Below are positions 12,501-21,658 of a stretch of DNA of 64,000 nucleotides, piece after piece. Location: assembly GCA_037179515.1 (NCBI GenBank), contig JAXCGZ010021081.1, positions 20,139 through 84,138 on the forward strand, given 5' to 3'. Each line of letters starts with the position of its first letter. Position 1 is the first letter of the stretch. This DNA comes from Halocaridina rubra. Lineage: Eukaryota; Arthropoda; Malacostraca; Decapoda; Atyidae. The position numbers and the translations under genes are program-made. Under the pieces are notes generated by a model. That model had not been told where the DNA came from. It saw nothing but the letters and a program-made list of their open reading frames with translations, and searched no databases.

Positions 12501-15500
12501 TATTATTAGGACTGGGGAAGATAGATATTTAGCTGCAGCGTAGGCTGGTCTATTGGCCTACTGGAAAGTTTCGACCTGCTGTTTATTGACGTCTAAGGTT
12601 GTTTAGCCTAGGCCTTCCAGTATTGATGAGTTGCTTGCGGATCTGAGAGATGAGGACAAACTTTGTGGGTTTTTTTAATTTATATAGGCTATTTCCGTCC
12701 ACAATTACTATTATTATCATCATCGTAATACACTCGGTTCACAGATTTGATAGTAGTCTCATTCAATCTCTCTCTCTCTCTCTCTCTCAACTTTGCTTAT
12801 GGTTTTGGGCATTTAATATAGCTGATGGGTCAGAAATTATACAGTTTTTATATATACGACCATCATTACTCTTGACAAAACCCCATATATGTGAAGATAC
12901 TGATTGACTTTTTACCCACTGTATCTACAGGTGTACTCACATAATCTACAGTATCAACAGTCACAACCCTATTCCTTTTATCTCCAAAAGAAAGTAAATA
13001 TCATTTATCAGTTTTTGTCTGCAGATAAAATAATTAACCTCCTCTTACAGGCATCTTCAACATGAGTAGCGGAAATCTGAGAGCTATCGAAAACCTAGAT
13101 GTCACCCCAGCTGGATTTACATTTATGATATGGACTGTCATCTACATCTGGTTATTACTGGCTCATCTTTACAGTAAGTTATATGGCTTTATTATTATTT
13201 TTTGTTCAAGAAATGCCAGTGTTGGTTGACTTTATAGTTTCTGTGACTGTGATTTATGGCTCCACATACAGGAAGGTGAACAGATCTCAAAGCTTCAGCA
13301 AAACCGAGCATATGTTGTTTACAGTTTTTATGTCACTATAAATCCCCATAAGAATAGAAGTGGACACAGACTTTCTGGAGCTGGGGCATTAAGGCTGGAT
13401 GGCCAACCTAGCACCCCATAGTGGGATCGAACCCATAATAGTCACTTTCCGACTAGCACACTACCAATTAGCTACTGCAGGAGCAAGGTCATGCCTAAGG
13501 AAACTTTAAAGTATGGGTTCAGGTCTCCAAGCACCTATGCCTCATCATATAGGATAATGGTTGTTTTAATTCATCCCATTAGATACCTGATTTTTAATGC
13601 CTTCATACTCGGTGATCTAATTTTGTGAGAGTTAAATGTAGTTAGCTTTTACTGATGTAATTGTGTAATGTGGACATGCATGTGCAGTACAAACTATACT
13701 TAGAATATCAGTATTCACATTAACAGCTGGATGCTACTTGCATGCAAGTAGCATCCAGCTACCTTCTTACTTCTCCACAGAAGCAGCTTAGAAATGTAAT
13801 GAAGTAGGTAATAGTTTGCTTTGCTACTGAACCTTCTTAGTAAAACATAACTTATTCTCATTTTTCTGCAGCTCTGATTTTGTTGTGCCGTCGCAATGCA
13901 GTTGGACCAGTCTACAACAGCCCTGCTGTAGTTACTCCAGCCTTCCTCATTATCTACACCATCAACCTTTTGGCCAACATAGCATGGCTCTTCTTGTGGG
14001 ACAACAGATTGCATATTCCTTCTTCAGCTCTGATGTGGCTCGTTGCTTTGACAAACTGGATTGCTTTGGGAATCATTCATGGAACGTAAGAATTTAACAT
14101 CTATATTCTTGTGAACGTGTGTTTTTACTCGGCCACCCTCGTTACAAGGGTATAAGGACCATTGTATATTTAATGTATATGTGTGTTTGATAAGTAATAT
14201 GTGTTTCATTTTCTTTAAGGAAATAATTCCTTTAATGTGTATTAGCCAAAAGCAGCAATTTTTTTAGAAAGTTTTATTTGCTTTGCATTGGCTTATAGCA
14301 AGGAATTATGGCCCTTGCAGATATTAGTAACTTAAAAAAGAAATAAGTTGCCTCTAGGGATAAGTAAAATACTTTCACTTTGCAGTTTGTATCATCATGG
14401 CCCGTGGATGAGTCGACATGCCAAAGTAGATTTGTGGATGTTCAGGATTTTGTGGCACAATGGCCTGGCAATATACACTACATGGTCAACCATTGTTGCT
14501 CTGCTTAACCTTGGTGTAGCTCTGAAGTGAGTATCGTAGGTGTTGCAAATGTGGTTTATTATTTGGTCAAGATTCTTTTAATGCACCCTCCATAGCTAGT
14601 TTTCAAATTCACTCTATTAAGTTATGTATGGCTTACTTGGTCATACCCAGGTGTGTATGCCACTTTTTGCTCGAAGGCAAGGTCAGGCCCCTTTGGGTCT
14701 GGTCAATGTTTGGATGTGTAATTACCTAATTGTGTTTACGGGAAAGAGCCCAAAGCTCGTATCTTCCCGTCTCCTCATCGGTTCCATTTTGTACTTAGCG
14801 ATACTTATCATACCTGTCCTTAAAACTATTGATTGAGATAGCATTAACTACCTCCTCGCTTAGCCAATTCCAATTATCAACTACTCTTACACTGAAAAAG
14901 TATTTCCTTACATCCTGCAAAGAAGTTTTCTTACGAAGCTTCAAACTATGACCTCTAGTTCAAGAGCCAGCCATATCAAAATATCGATCCCTATCCACTC
15001 TATCATAACCATAAAGGAATTTAAAGACTGTCACTATATCCCCCCTCAATCTTCTAGCTTCGAGTGATGGTAAGTCTATTACCCTCAACCTCTCATCATA
15101 ACTGAGATTGCCTATTTCTGGCACCAGTTTCGTGGCATGTCGTTGAACTTTTTCAAGCTTAGCTATGTGCTTTTTCAAGTGCGGCTTCCAAAAGGGGGCT
15201 GCATATTCGAGTTTTGGCCTCACATAGGTTACATAAATATTTCTGAACATTTCCTTGTCCATGTGCCTGAAGGCTACCCTTACATTTGATAAGAATGCAT
15301 ATGCTGGCCTTACTATGCCATTTATATGTATTTCTGGAGACAAATCTGCCAGTATGTTTACTCCTAGATCTCTCTCATTTTCTGTCTCTTGAAGTTGTAC
15401 TCCAGCCACCGAGTAGTCAAGCTTGGGCCTTCTTGCACTTGTACCCATTCTCATTACCTTACATTTTGAAGTATTGAATTTCAAAGTGGCCCTAAAACTG

Positions 15501-18500
15501 AACCCTGTGGAACTCCACTACCAACTCTTCTCCATTCATACACTGAGTGTCTTACTTCAACCCTCTGATCCCTTCCTTCTAAGTAAGTTTTTATCAATTC
15601 CAAGACATTTCCACCTATTCTAGCCATTGATTGCAGCTTCCTAATAAGTCTCCCATGTGGAACAGTGTCAAACGCTTTCTGGAAGTCTAGGAATATGCAA
15701 TCTGCCCAGCCCTCTCTTTCCTGTAAGATTCGGCTTACCTCATCATAAAATTCTAATAAGTTTGTTACTGTTGATCTACCTTCTCTGAAGCCATGTTGCC
15801 TCACTGACAAAAAGTTGAAGGATTCCAAGTGAAGAGAGATATGTTTCCTTAGTAGTTTCTCCATAACTTTGCAAAATATGCTGGTCAAGGAAACTGGTCT
15901 ATAGTTCAGAGCCGTGTCCCTCCTTCCCTTTTTGAAGATAGGTATCACGTTTGCTTGTTTCCAGCATCTTGGAATCTCCCCTGACTCCAGTGACGTTTTA
16001 AATATGATACTTAGTGCCACTGATATTGAGTTTGCGCATTTTTTAAGTGCATGAGGGGATATGTCATCAGGACCTGTAGCTTTATGAACATCTAACTCCA
16101 TCAGCACCTTGCATACCTCTGTATCTGTAAGGTTAATGTTCTCTAATACCGGCCCTTGAGCTTCTATCTCTGCAATCTGAGGGGGTGGGGTATTTTCTAC
16201 TGTAAATACTAACTGAAACTCCTTGTTCACTTCTTTGCAGATCTCTTCATCTGTCTCAGTGATGCTTCCATCCTCTCTCTTAAGCCTTAAAACCTGTTCT
16301 TTTACCTTCAGTTTTCCCTGTCCACCAGGGAATGTCAGATGCTGTTTGCATAAGAGGAGGCCGCCACAGTGGTGGAGTGCTCGATTTTGGGAGGTGAAGG
16401 AGCCATGTTTGAGCCCTCTATATAACTTTAGGAAGGGCATCCTGCCTTAATTCCTCAGCCTCAATCCATCCATGTCCAACCCCAAATGGGACTGTGACAT
16501 ATAAAACGTAAAAAAATGTAAAATAAAAAAGTTACTTCAAATTTGCGTTAGGTTAGGTTATGTTGAATTTTTACATTCCATAAATAGAAGGCGTGCATAA
16601 AATGAATATTTACCTATTATTTCACACTTACGAAATAACTTAAAGATATTGCTTTTTTAATCACAATTTAAAATGTTACTAATACTATATTTTTTTCACT
16701 CAAAAACGGCAAATAATACCTGTAACTCAAGATATGTCGGGAAACTATGTAACTTACTTGAAAATTATTTCTCCAGAAATGAAGTGCCACTTGATGCTCA
16801 AATTATTGTGTACATAATTCTTGGATCTATATCTGGCATCATGGTACTGTGGTTCATCTTGGAAAATACAGTTTTGGACCGATTCGTTCGATACACAGTC
16901 ACTCAGTATGCAGGTAAGCAGTTTACTTTTGGAATACGTATGTTAATTATCATCTATATGCAAGTAGGCAAATGGCTTTTGGGATATATGTTAATAATCC
17001 TCTATATGCGGGTAAGCAATTTGTTTTTGGGAGTTTTATGTTCACTATCTTTTTCACTGTTACATATGAGTATTTCCATCGCACTGGTAAGCATAACTCC
17101 ATTGTTAGATGAGAAATTTTCATATAGCTTACGCATTGGATTGCAATCTGTGGTACATGTGCTTACCAAGGGGACTGCAGTGCTGTAGTGGTAGAGTACT
17201 TGCCTCTGGAGGCAACAGACCCGCTATCGAGCCCACCGCAGGATCGAATTCCCCACATCCATTGTGTCCACCCTCATAATAGGGACTAATAGTGACCCCT
17301 GAAATGAAGTGTATATAATGACCAACCAGTCAGTAAGGGTCATTGCAGTGATAACGCCATACATAATCCATCTTGAAGCTTTAGGGGGGAAGAAAAGCAG
17401 TGCTGTGAAGTCATCATCAATTCTGCTACAGTTTGTAGGAGGAGTTCTTACTTATGTTGATGTTCTGTTGCTATCCAGAATAAAATTTCAAATCTCCAGA
17501 AAGAGGAAAATGGAAATATAACTTTTCATCATGAGGATAAGTACGAACATTATAACAAGGATACCTTTGAGGACCACAATAGCATAGTGGTTAGAATAAG
17601 CACCTTGGAGGTGACAGATCTGTGATCGATCCCACCACATGGTGTTAGGAAGGGCATCCAGATATAATTCCCCAGCTCAAATTTGTGTCCACTTATCTTT
17701 GATGAGGTCACATTGATTTAAACAGGAACTTCATACCACCCAACTTTGGATTCAGTATGAACTATTACTTGTGTGCAATGAATTATGTGAGAACAGATTG
17801 AGGAGAACTGTAAATAAATATTCTTCATCTTTTTCTTCAAGTTGTGTTCAACCTGCTAACTTGTGTCTCATGATTCAATATTAATTCTCATTTTGGGGGT
17901 GGACAGACACAGTGCAGTTGGGGAAATAAGGCTGGAAGCCCTTCCTAATGCCCCATGGTGGGCTCAATCGCGGGTCTGTCAATTCCCAAGTCAAATATTC
18001 TGATCTCTCGACGACCATGATCCCCCATTGCTAACTTCTGCAGACGGCAAAATACATGAAAAAAATCTATGCTAGCATGTTTTCATTTTAGTCATTAAGA
18101 AGTCTTAATCATTGTACCCAAGTATAGGGTAGATCTCCTTTTCCTATATTTATTTTACTTCATCTTAAATATCTATATTCTTGATAGATGAAAGAGTTGA
18201 AAAGTGATGCAGTAAATGAGAATAATATACCGCTCTTTCTTTTAAGTTAAACTATAAGTACATTATCAACATTGTGTATAAACTATACTCAGAATACCAG
18301 TATTCATGGTAACAATTGAAAGAGCTAAAAAGTAATGTAGTATAAGAGAAGACTGCACTGCTCTTTCTCATAAGTTACACTATTAATACATTACATGTAT
18401 ACAAACTATTCTCAAAATGTATATGAAGATTTCCTAGTTCTTACTGTACACTGCTCTTTCTCGTTTGAATATACTATTAGGACATTATGTACATACATAC

Positions 18501-18978
18501 AGCCTATCCTCAGAATATAAAGTATTCATAATACTTATTGTATTTCAGTTATTGTGTTGGCTATGGCTGGAATATACATATCCTTAGTACTTACTGTGTT
18601 TCAATTATGGTGTTGGCTATGGCTGGAATATACATACTCATAGTACCTATTGTATTTCAGTTATTGTGTTGGCTATGGCTGGAATATACACATTCATAGT
18701 ACTTATTGTATTTCAGTTATTGTGTTGGCTATGGCTGGAATATACATATTCATAGTCCTTATTGTATTTCAGTTATTGTGTTGGCTATGGCTGGAATATA
18801 CATCAATAAGTACAATGGATCCACAATGGAAACTGGCTATTTTATTGTGGTCCTATTGGGGGTGTCTGTTTTCTGCTTCGTTGCTCGGCTGGGACTCGTT
18901 ATCGTGAGGGGAATTAAGCACCCTCTCTATGTCAACAACAAGATCGGAGACGACCCTGTTCTTAGCTTTGCCGCATGA
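3452..18978 (+). CDS. Polytopic membrane protein, TspO/MBR-like, seven coding exons (329 aa)
   Basis: Joining 3452-3560, 8492-8551, 13051-13173, 13872-14085, 14386-14526, 16777-16913 and 18773-18978 gives one 990-nt reading frame, with GT donors and AG acceptors at every junction (intron phases 1,1,1,2,2,1). The product has about eight hydrophobic segments, the first near residues 9-27 and the last in exon 7. Residues 75-84 read TPAGFTFMIW followed by IYIW, the signature of tryptophan-rich TspO/MBR-related proteins; a second conserved-looking stretch is WHNGLAIYTTW in exon 5. Classical TspO is about 160 residues with five helices, so this would be a longer invertebrate relative; ligand and function are unknown. 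The ATG at 3452 lies one base after a good acceptor (tatcttccag), so an upstream non-coding exon is likely. No expression evidence is visible. The exon model is strong; the family name is inference from recalled motifs. Confidence 0.85.
3575..3710 (-). repeat. Diverged SINE-1 fragment just after exon 1
   Basis: Matches the body (gattttacgttacagattccc to attgagtgaacgatcac) directly after the exon 1 donor. A short further tail copy follows at 3713-3735. Confidence 0.65.
3993..4182 (-). mobile_element. Full-length SINE-1 with perfect 18-bp target duplication
   Basis: tRNA-derived SINE in intron 1. Pol III A box (GTGGCTCAATCGGTAG) and B box (GGTTAGCGCCC type) lie at the minus-strand start; the tail ends gtgacgtaaaac. 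Flanked by taacgtagtgttatctgt at 3975-3992 and 4183-4200. Confidence 0.9.
4465..4575 (-). repeat. Diverged SINE-1 fragment
   Basis: Body only (actccctttctttactaagg to gagtgaatgatcac), next to the copy at 4602. Confidence 0.65.
4602..4796 (-). mobile_element. Diverged full-length SINE-1
   Basis: Complete but diverged copy in intron 1 (tail attcacgtcacagactccc, head actcggccacggtggtc). Confidence 0.75.
4803..5115 (-). repeat. CR1-like 3' end fragment
   Basis: Similar to 14725-14970 (cacgggaaag/ctttcccgta block, cctcgcttag, cctgcaaagaagttttc). Only the 3'UTR and last codons remain. It lies beside a SINE in intron 1. Confidence 0.7.
5334..5458 (+). repeat. Headless SINE-1
   Basis: From ctgaggttagtaagggcat to gtgacgtaaaacagaatcc; the tRNA-like head is absent. 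Confidence 0.8.
5763..5952 (-). mobile_element. Full-length SINE-1
   Basis: Complete copy in intron 1 from attcggttttacgtcacg to the head ttgccacggagac. Possible short target repeat attcagt. Confidence 0.85.
6032..6136 (-). repeat. Copia 3' LTR (about 105 bp)
   Basis: Diverged partner of the 5' LTR, sharing the agtgcc..gcccagatatgtaaatca core and the ATGACTAAT...CTCTACA end. Confidence 0.75.
6410..7450 (-). pseudogene. Copia protease-integrase remnant
   Basis: The protease active site reads VD-stop-GATTQIVND; the TGA is at 7335-7333, where DSGAT is expected. The open part from 7210 holds the zinc-binding H-H-C-C region (WHQILGHCN...CGIC), then integrase core aspartates in VHCDLAGP and RSDNGTEF and the glutamate in KGTIEGAWRS. 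The downstream stretch to about 6175 is the usual copia linker to the reverse transcriptase, which is absent. Confidence 0.8.
7466..8310 (-). pseudogene. Copia gag remnant with degenerate zinc knuckle
   Basis: Begins MTNSSTGYGTSMFRLPRY at 8310 and continues GDQSNYESWEIKF, typical of copia capsid starts. It is soon broken by stop and frameshift. The 7780-7466 segment holds the nucleocapsid knuckle CFKYGNPGHKVANC, in which the second cysteine is tyrosine. Confidence 0.7.
8275..8292 (-). other. Copia primer-binding site, initiator-tRNA-Met anticodon-arm type
   Basis: Immediately after the LTR end the element strand reads GGTTATGGGACCAGTATG. This is near-complementary to the anticodon arm of initiator tRNA-Met, the internal primer known for Drosophila copia. 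Confidence 0.7.
8293..8394 (-). repeat. Copia 5' LTR (about 102 bp)
   Basis: Pairs with 6032-6136. On the element strand it runs TGTTGTTATTGAGTGCC...CTCTACA, canonical TG...CA ends. The gag ATG (8310-8308) lies inside it. Confidence 0.75.
8492..8551 (+). CDS. Membrane-protein gene, coding exon 2
   Basis: A 60-nt exon (SIFARINNTVTDYGLGVSPQ) between acceptor tatttgcag and donor gtaatt. It keeps the frame of exon 1 and holds an NNT N-glycosylation sequon in a predicted loop. The two ends of this small exon are hemmed in by a copia remnant (ends 8394) and a gypsy element (starts 8608). Confidence 0.75.
8608..8700 (+). repeat. Gypsy 5' LTR, truncated
   Basis: Only about 93 bp matches the 3' LTR. 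Similarity stops after gtcgaggggt and the sequence then leads into the gag leader, so most of the LTR and probably the primer site are deleted. Confidence 0.65.
8820..9330 (+). pseudogene. Gypsy gag remnant with broken zinc knuckle
   Basis: Capsid-like helix-rich frame (8877-9209) ending in TGA, continuing in the same frame to CFNCGKLNFVRDCPL, a nucleocapsid knuckle whose histidine is lost. Confidence 0.65.
9430..11060 (+). pseudogene. Gypsy protease-RT-RNase H remnant
   Basis: Protease site LVDSGCT is retained near 9490. RT begins KKVRPILNYRELNSY (9923-10270), is interrupted by TGA at 10268, and resumes with the catalytic AYLDDIYLDENG (10280-10624), then ICGQLTGH. RNase H-like sequence (10740-11043) has the first catalytic Asp position altered (GASSLS) but keeps LKTDSCTVYRW. 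Confidence 0.75.
11060..12134 (+). pseudogene. Gypsy integrase remnant
   Basis: The catalytic core is recognisable by LTDNAAIFRSQRFKDF (second Asp) and GNSIVKRVHRSIKR, where the expected Glu of the V-E-R motif is Lys. A 202-codon open stretch (11526-12134) covers the core end and an acidic tail up to the 3' LTR. Confidence 0.7.
12214..12703 (+). repeat. Gypsy 3' LTR (about 490 bp)
   Basis: Starts TGTGTAGGC after the purine tract and probably ends ...CCACA at 12703, where the (ATT)n target resumes. Contains aataaa about 55 bp in. Confidence 0.65.
13051..13173 (+). CDS. Membrane-protein gene, coding exon 3 (TspO-like motif)
   Basis: Acceptor cctcttacag, donor gtaagtt, phase 1 on both sides. 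Encodes the TPAGFTFMIW motif and the next membrane segment ending in LLLAHLY. Confidence 0.85.
13336..13485 (-). repeat. SINE-2 in intron 3
   Basis: Inverted copy from ataaatccccataag to accaattagctactgcagg; diverged. Confidence 0.65.
13725..13760. repeat. Perfect 36-bp palindrome in intron 3
   Basis: Half-site AGCTGGATGCTACTTGCA, followed by its exact reverse complement with no loop. Confidence 0.95.
13872..14085 (+). CDS. Membrane-protein gene, coding exon 4
   Basis: Acceptor ttttctgcag, donor gtaagaa. Encodes a CRR loop followed by two membrane segments (PAFLIIYTINLLANIAW and ALMWLVALTNWIALGII). Enters in phase 1 and leaves in phase 2. Confidence 0.85.
14386..14526 (+). CDS. Membrane-protein gene, coding exon 5
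   Basis: Acceptor cactttgcag, donor gtgagta, phase 2 on both sides. Encodes a His- and Trp-rich loop and the segment WHNGLAIYTTWSTIVALLN, the second most family-like stretch of the protein. Confidence 0.85.
14960..15484 (-). pseudogene. CR1-like RT, C-terminal fragment
   Basis: Open frame reading FNTSKCKVMRMGTS, ERDLGVNILADLS and YVRPKLEYAAPFWKPH, ending DRDRYFDMAGS. It starts right after the internal deletion and lacks all catalytic aspartates. Confidence 0.75.
15481..16330 (-). pseudogene. CR1-like RT, N-terminal and finger/palm fragment
   Basis: Holds the first catalytic Asp in FLDFQKAFDTVPHGRL and the GVPQGSVLGPL motif. The frame stops at the deletion, so the enzyme cannot be active. 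Confidence 0.78.
16362..16511 (+). repeat. SINE-2 in intron 5
   Basis: aggccgccacagtggtggag through ggaagggcatcctgcctta to gacatataaaacg. It abuts the CR1-like LINE. Confidence 0.75.
16777..16913 (+). CDS. Membrane-protein gene, coding exon 6
   Basis: Acceptor atttctccag, donor gtaagca. Encodes NEVPLDAQ, one membrane segment (IIVYIILGSISGIMVLWF) and a basic/aromatic stretch ending TVTQYA. Phase 2 in, phase 1 out. Confidence 0.85.
17169..17310 (+). repeat. SINE-2 in intron 6
   Basis: gggactgcagtgctgtagtgg through tgtccaccctcataataggg; diverged. Confidence 0.65.
17573..17725 (+). repeat. SINE-2 in intron 6
   Basis: ggaccacaatagcatagtgg through ggtgttaggaagggcatcc; diverged. Confidence 0.65.
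17895..18030 (-). repeat. SINE-2 in intron 6
   Basis: Inverted copy: gggggtggacagacacagtg to the head ending near gaccatgatcccc. Confidence 0.65.
18187..18540. repeat. Degenerate tandem repeat of about 100-130 bp in intron 6
   Basis: About three diverged units share gaaagag(t/c)t.aaaagt.atg, a ctctttct block (near 18234, 18361 and 18452) and an actat.ctcagaat block. The motif aaactatact.agaatat also occurs at 13690-13712 in intron 3. Confidence 0.6.
18541..18803 (+). repeat. 56-bp tandem array duplicating the exon 7 splice acceptor
   Basis: Five units have acceptor-like junctions followed by exon-like starts at 18549, 18605, 18661, 18717 and 18773, exactly 56 bp apart. Each carries a T-rich tract, an acceptor and the exon start ttattgtgttggctatggct. 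Unit 2 has CAA instead of CAG. The last unit is the real exon 7. Confidence 0.9.
18773..18978 (+). CDS. Membrane-protein gene, terminal coding exon 7
   Basis: Acceptor attgtatttcag. Encodes VIVLAMAGIYINKYN, a final membrane segment (GYFIVVLLGVSVFCFV) and a polar tail ending DDPVLSFAA before TGA. The first 36 nt and the acceptor are the last unit of a five-unit 56-bp tandem array (see 18541-18803). Only this last acceptor keeps the full C-terminus. Confidence 0.85.
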
Positions 18979-19752
18979 TACTGGGGTTACGTTGACACCT
19001 CTGGCAATCAAGCTGTCGCCACATACTCCAGCCTTTAAACTCCTTGAAGATGTGTAACACACTTCACGTTCATCGTATATGTTACTCCTAATAACTATTA
19101 TCAATGATGTGCATAAAATGCATTTGCCAAAATCCATACTTCTTGATAAAAGGATGATTAAAATTACTCTTTGTGTGTATTTGTAATTTGAGTCTTGAAC
19201 AAGTAAGGCCACAGGTGACTGGCAAATTTTATTATATTGCAATTAAATTTTTAGTATTTTACTCTTGGTATTTAGGAAGGAGGGCCATTCCTATGTTTCA
19301 TTCTAAATATTGAACAGGCTATTCCCGTGGATTATTCCTTGTACAGGTTGCATGGCAGCAACAGAATCTTCTCTCATGTCATTTTCTTTCTTTTCACTTT
19401 TTCAGTATTACGAAGTATCATGGCTGATTTATTCCTTTCATTTTTGGTAAAAAGATTTGTAATTATTAAGGAATATAAAAATCTGTTCTTCAAGGTTGCA
19501 AAATATAAATTTAGAAGACTGTGCGTTTTGTACAGCGAATGATGAATCTGTTTCACGAGAAAAACGTGGATACTGTAAATATAAATATTTGAATACCAAA
19601 GGAAAAATGGAAACATCGGACTACCTTAGGGCTTCCGAGCGTGCTTAGGTACTCATCTTCTGAGGTAACTGAAGATCAGTAGATAAATACTGTACACTCA
19701 TAAGCGCTAAGATACTCAATTGTTTCTTGTTTTCCCTTCCTTGTCAAATAAA
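18979..19752 (+). other. 3'UTR with candidate poly(A) signal
   Basis: No ORF of interest follows the exon 7 stop. The first clear AATAAA is at 19747-19752, followed about 40 nt later by a GT-rich stretch, which fits a cleavage site near 19770-19780. This is inferred from motifs only. Confidence 0.45.
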
Positions 19753-19769
19753 TACAGTGACTGATTAAT

Positions 19770-21650
19770 TCCAAAATTATTTTAGTGAAAAGTGGGTTTG
19801 TATAATGAGTGATCAACTCAAAGAGGGATTTTATGAATATGATCAAAGTGTAGAAAGAAAAAAATGACCAGTCTTTTAAACATGTGTAAATACATATATT
19901 TTACATTTTAATCTTAAGGACAGTATATTCTTCTTAAGCAGTGTGGATAACCATAAAAAACACATAAAAGAAGAGCTTAATTTTCATTGTCTGTATATAC
20001 AGAGTTTTTAATTGTGTTTGATAAGAGTACACACTTTTCTGTATTAATTTGAACTTTCCATATTGTACATTTTCAATAGGATATCTGAAAATCAGATCTC
20101 TATATGGGTACTCTGATTCATCTTCCTATTTTCAGGGAAACTCAGATAGTCACATTCGTGTGGATACACTTGTTCCTCTTTTTAAAATAACCAAAATTTT
20201 TATTCGTGCAGCTACACTGGTTCCTCTTTTTAAAGTAACTCGGATATCTCTCATTCATGTGGCTACTCTGGTTCCTCTTTAAAGTAATCCACATTTCTCT
20301 CATTCACGTGGCTACAATGGTTACTCTTTTTTAAGTAACTCCGATTTCTCTCTTTTGTGTGGCTACCTGGAATTTCTTTTCAATGTAACCTAGATATATA
20401 TCATTCATAGATGTGATGTAATTCAAATACTGCATATCTACTGCGTTTCTTTTCATGAACAACTTTTTTGTTTCAGAAAATATGAAATAATAATGTTTAT
20501 AAATGGTGTAAATTAGCATGTATTTATAGGCAAGACTAAGCATGGCAGATGTACATTGCTCAAGTGCCTTAATTCAGGCTGATAAAATCAAAAGTCCAGC
20601 CAGAATATTAATAAAACTATAAAAAAAAAAAAAAAAAAATCCACAATTTCTTGTGTCTGTACACATAGCAGCACTAACATATGAAATGTTTGGTGTCTGT
20701 AATGTTCTAATAATTCATTATAGAGAGCAAAAAACTGATAGAATATTTTTATTATGTAGGATTTGAGCAAAAAACTATATGTAAGTATTCATAAGAGTAT
20801 ACAGAGACTTTAATACTGTATCACCAAAAGTGGGAAGAATATATGTATGCAGAGTGTCATAAATTCATGACGTCCTTGGAAGGCAGTGCTGTACTGAAGC
20901 ACTCCAATCTATAATGCTTTTTCTGCAGGAAAAAAATACACCTTTTAGGAAAATCTTAAGCCTATTAAAAGTACATCCTTCAATTATGTTGTAAATTTGT
21001 CTTAAATACAAACCTTCAAAAAACTGCTTTAAACTACACAACAGCTGAGTAATATAATATAGACTGGTAAATGAGAAACAAGAGTGGCAACGAGTGGATA
21101 CTCTTTAGGAAAATTCCAAAGTGGAACTCATCGTCAGTAGTTCAAAGGCAGTGCATGAATATTTCCTGGTTATATGAAGGCCTGGGGAAAGGGACAAGAA
21201 TACCTTCTTCAAGTTACCCTGCATGTCATAAGAGTTGGATAAATAGGCCGGAGCAAGGGATATGGGAATCTCTTCCTTTGTATTTTCCTTCCACGGTCAA
21301 GTTTTGTGCTTACAGTCAGTTCCCTTATCAGGGAGATTATGGTTTTTGTATATTGGATATAGAGGAAGGCCAGTGGCAAAATGTATCCATGAAGAGGAAG
21401 AGGGTGCACATAGAAATTCAGGTTTAATCTTCAAGTTTAAATCTTCAAAAAGGCAGCATCAGGGAGGAGGAACAGCCTCTGGAAGCAAACCTGGTATATT
21501 CTCTCTTAGGATAGCTTACAGAGAATCCACCAAAATGGAGGTCTGAGGAACGTCTAAAGTTCACATCTCAAGGGAAAGAAAGAGATGAGGTTATCCCCTA
21601 TTTGACATACTGGAAGAGAGCTGCACTGAGAGTATTCAGCAGAGTGTCCG
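19770..21650. other. Intergenic, no gene seen
   Basis: AT-rich sequence with one minisatellite (20095-20375) and a poly(A) run at about 20621. The small open frames (for example 21071-21427) show no motif. Confidence 0.6.
20095..20375. repeat. Minisatellite of about 58-60 bp
   Basis: Four or five diverged units with the core gtggctac.ctggttcctctt. Confidence 0.75.
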
Positions 21651-21658
21651 GTACTCTC

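Larger units (their letters stand above)
8608..12703 (+). mobile_element. Decayed Ty3/gypsy retrotransposon in intron 2
   Basis: Bounded by direct repeats starting TGTGTAGGCAGGGCGAG at 8608 and 12214. Internal order is gag, protease, RT, RNase H, integrase. All coding parts are split by stops. A purine tract (aggggggag) sits right before the 3' LTR. The element inserted into an (ATT)n tract: attattattgt precedes it and attactattattatc follows it. It separates host exons 2 and 3. Confidence 0.8.
14718..16361 (-). mobile_element. CR1-like non-LTR retrotransposon, 5' truncated, RT core deleted
   Basis: Minus-strand LINE in intron 5. The RT domain runs from 16310 (LKREDGSITETDEEICKEV) through KATGPDDISP, IPIFKKG, NYRPVSLTSI, LDFQKAFDTVPH and SGVPQGSVLGPL to about 15481. 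It then jumps to NTSKCKVMRMG: the segment holding the catalytic FADD is missing. The C-terminal part (to 14960) has CYVRPKLEYA-type sequence. The 3' end carries acctaattgtg, the terminal repeat unit of this family. A SINE lies at its upstream end (16362). Confidence 0.82.

Noticed and set aside
18650..18907. 85-codon frame as an independent small gene
   Set aside because: It is a shifted reading of the 56-bp array plus exon 7; kept only as a possible alternative C-terminus.
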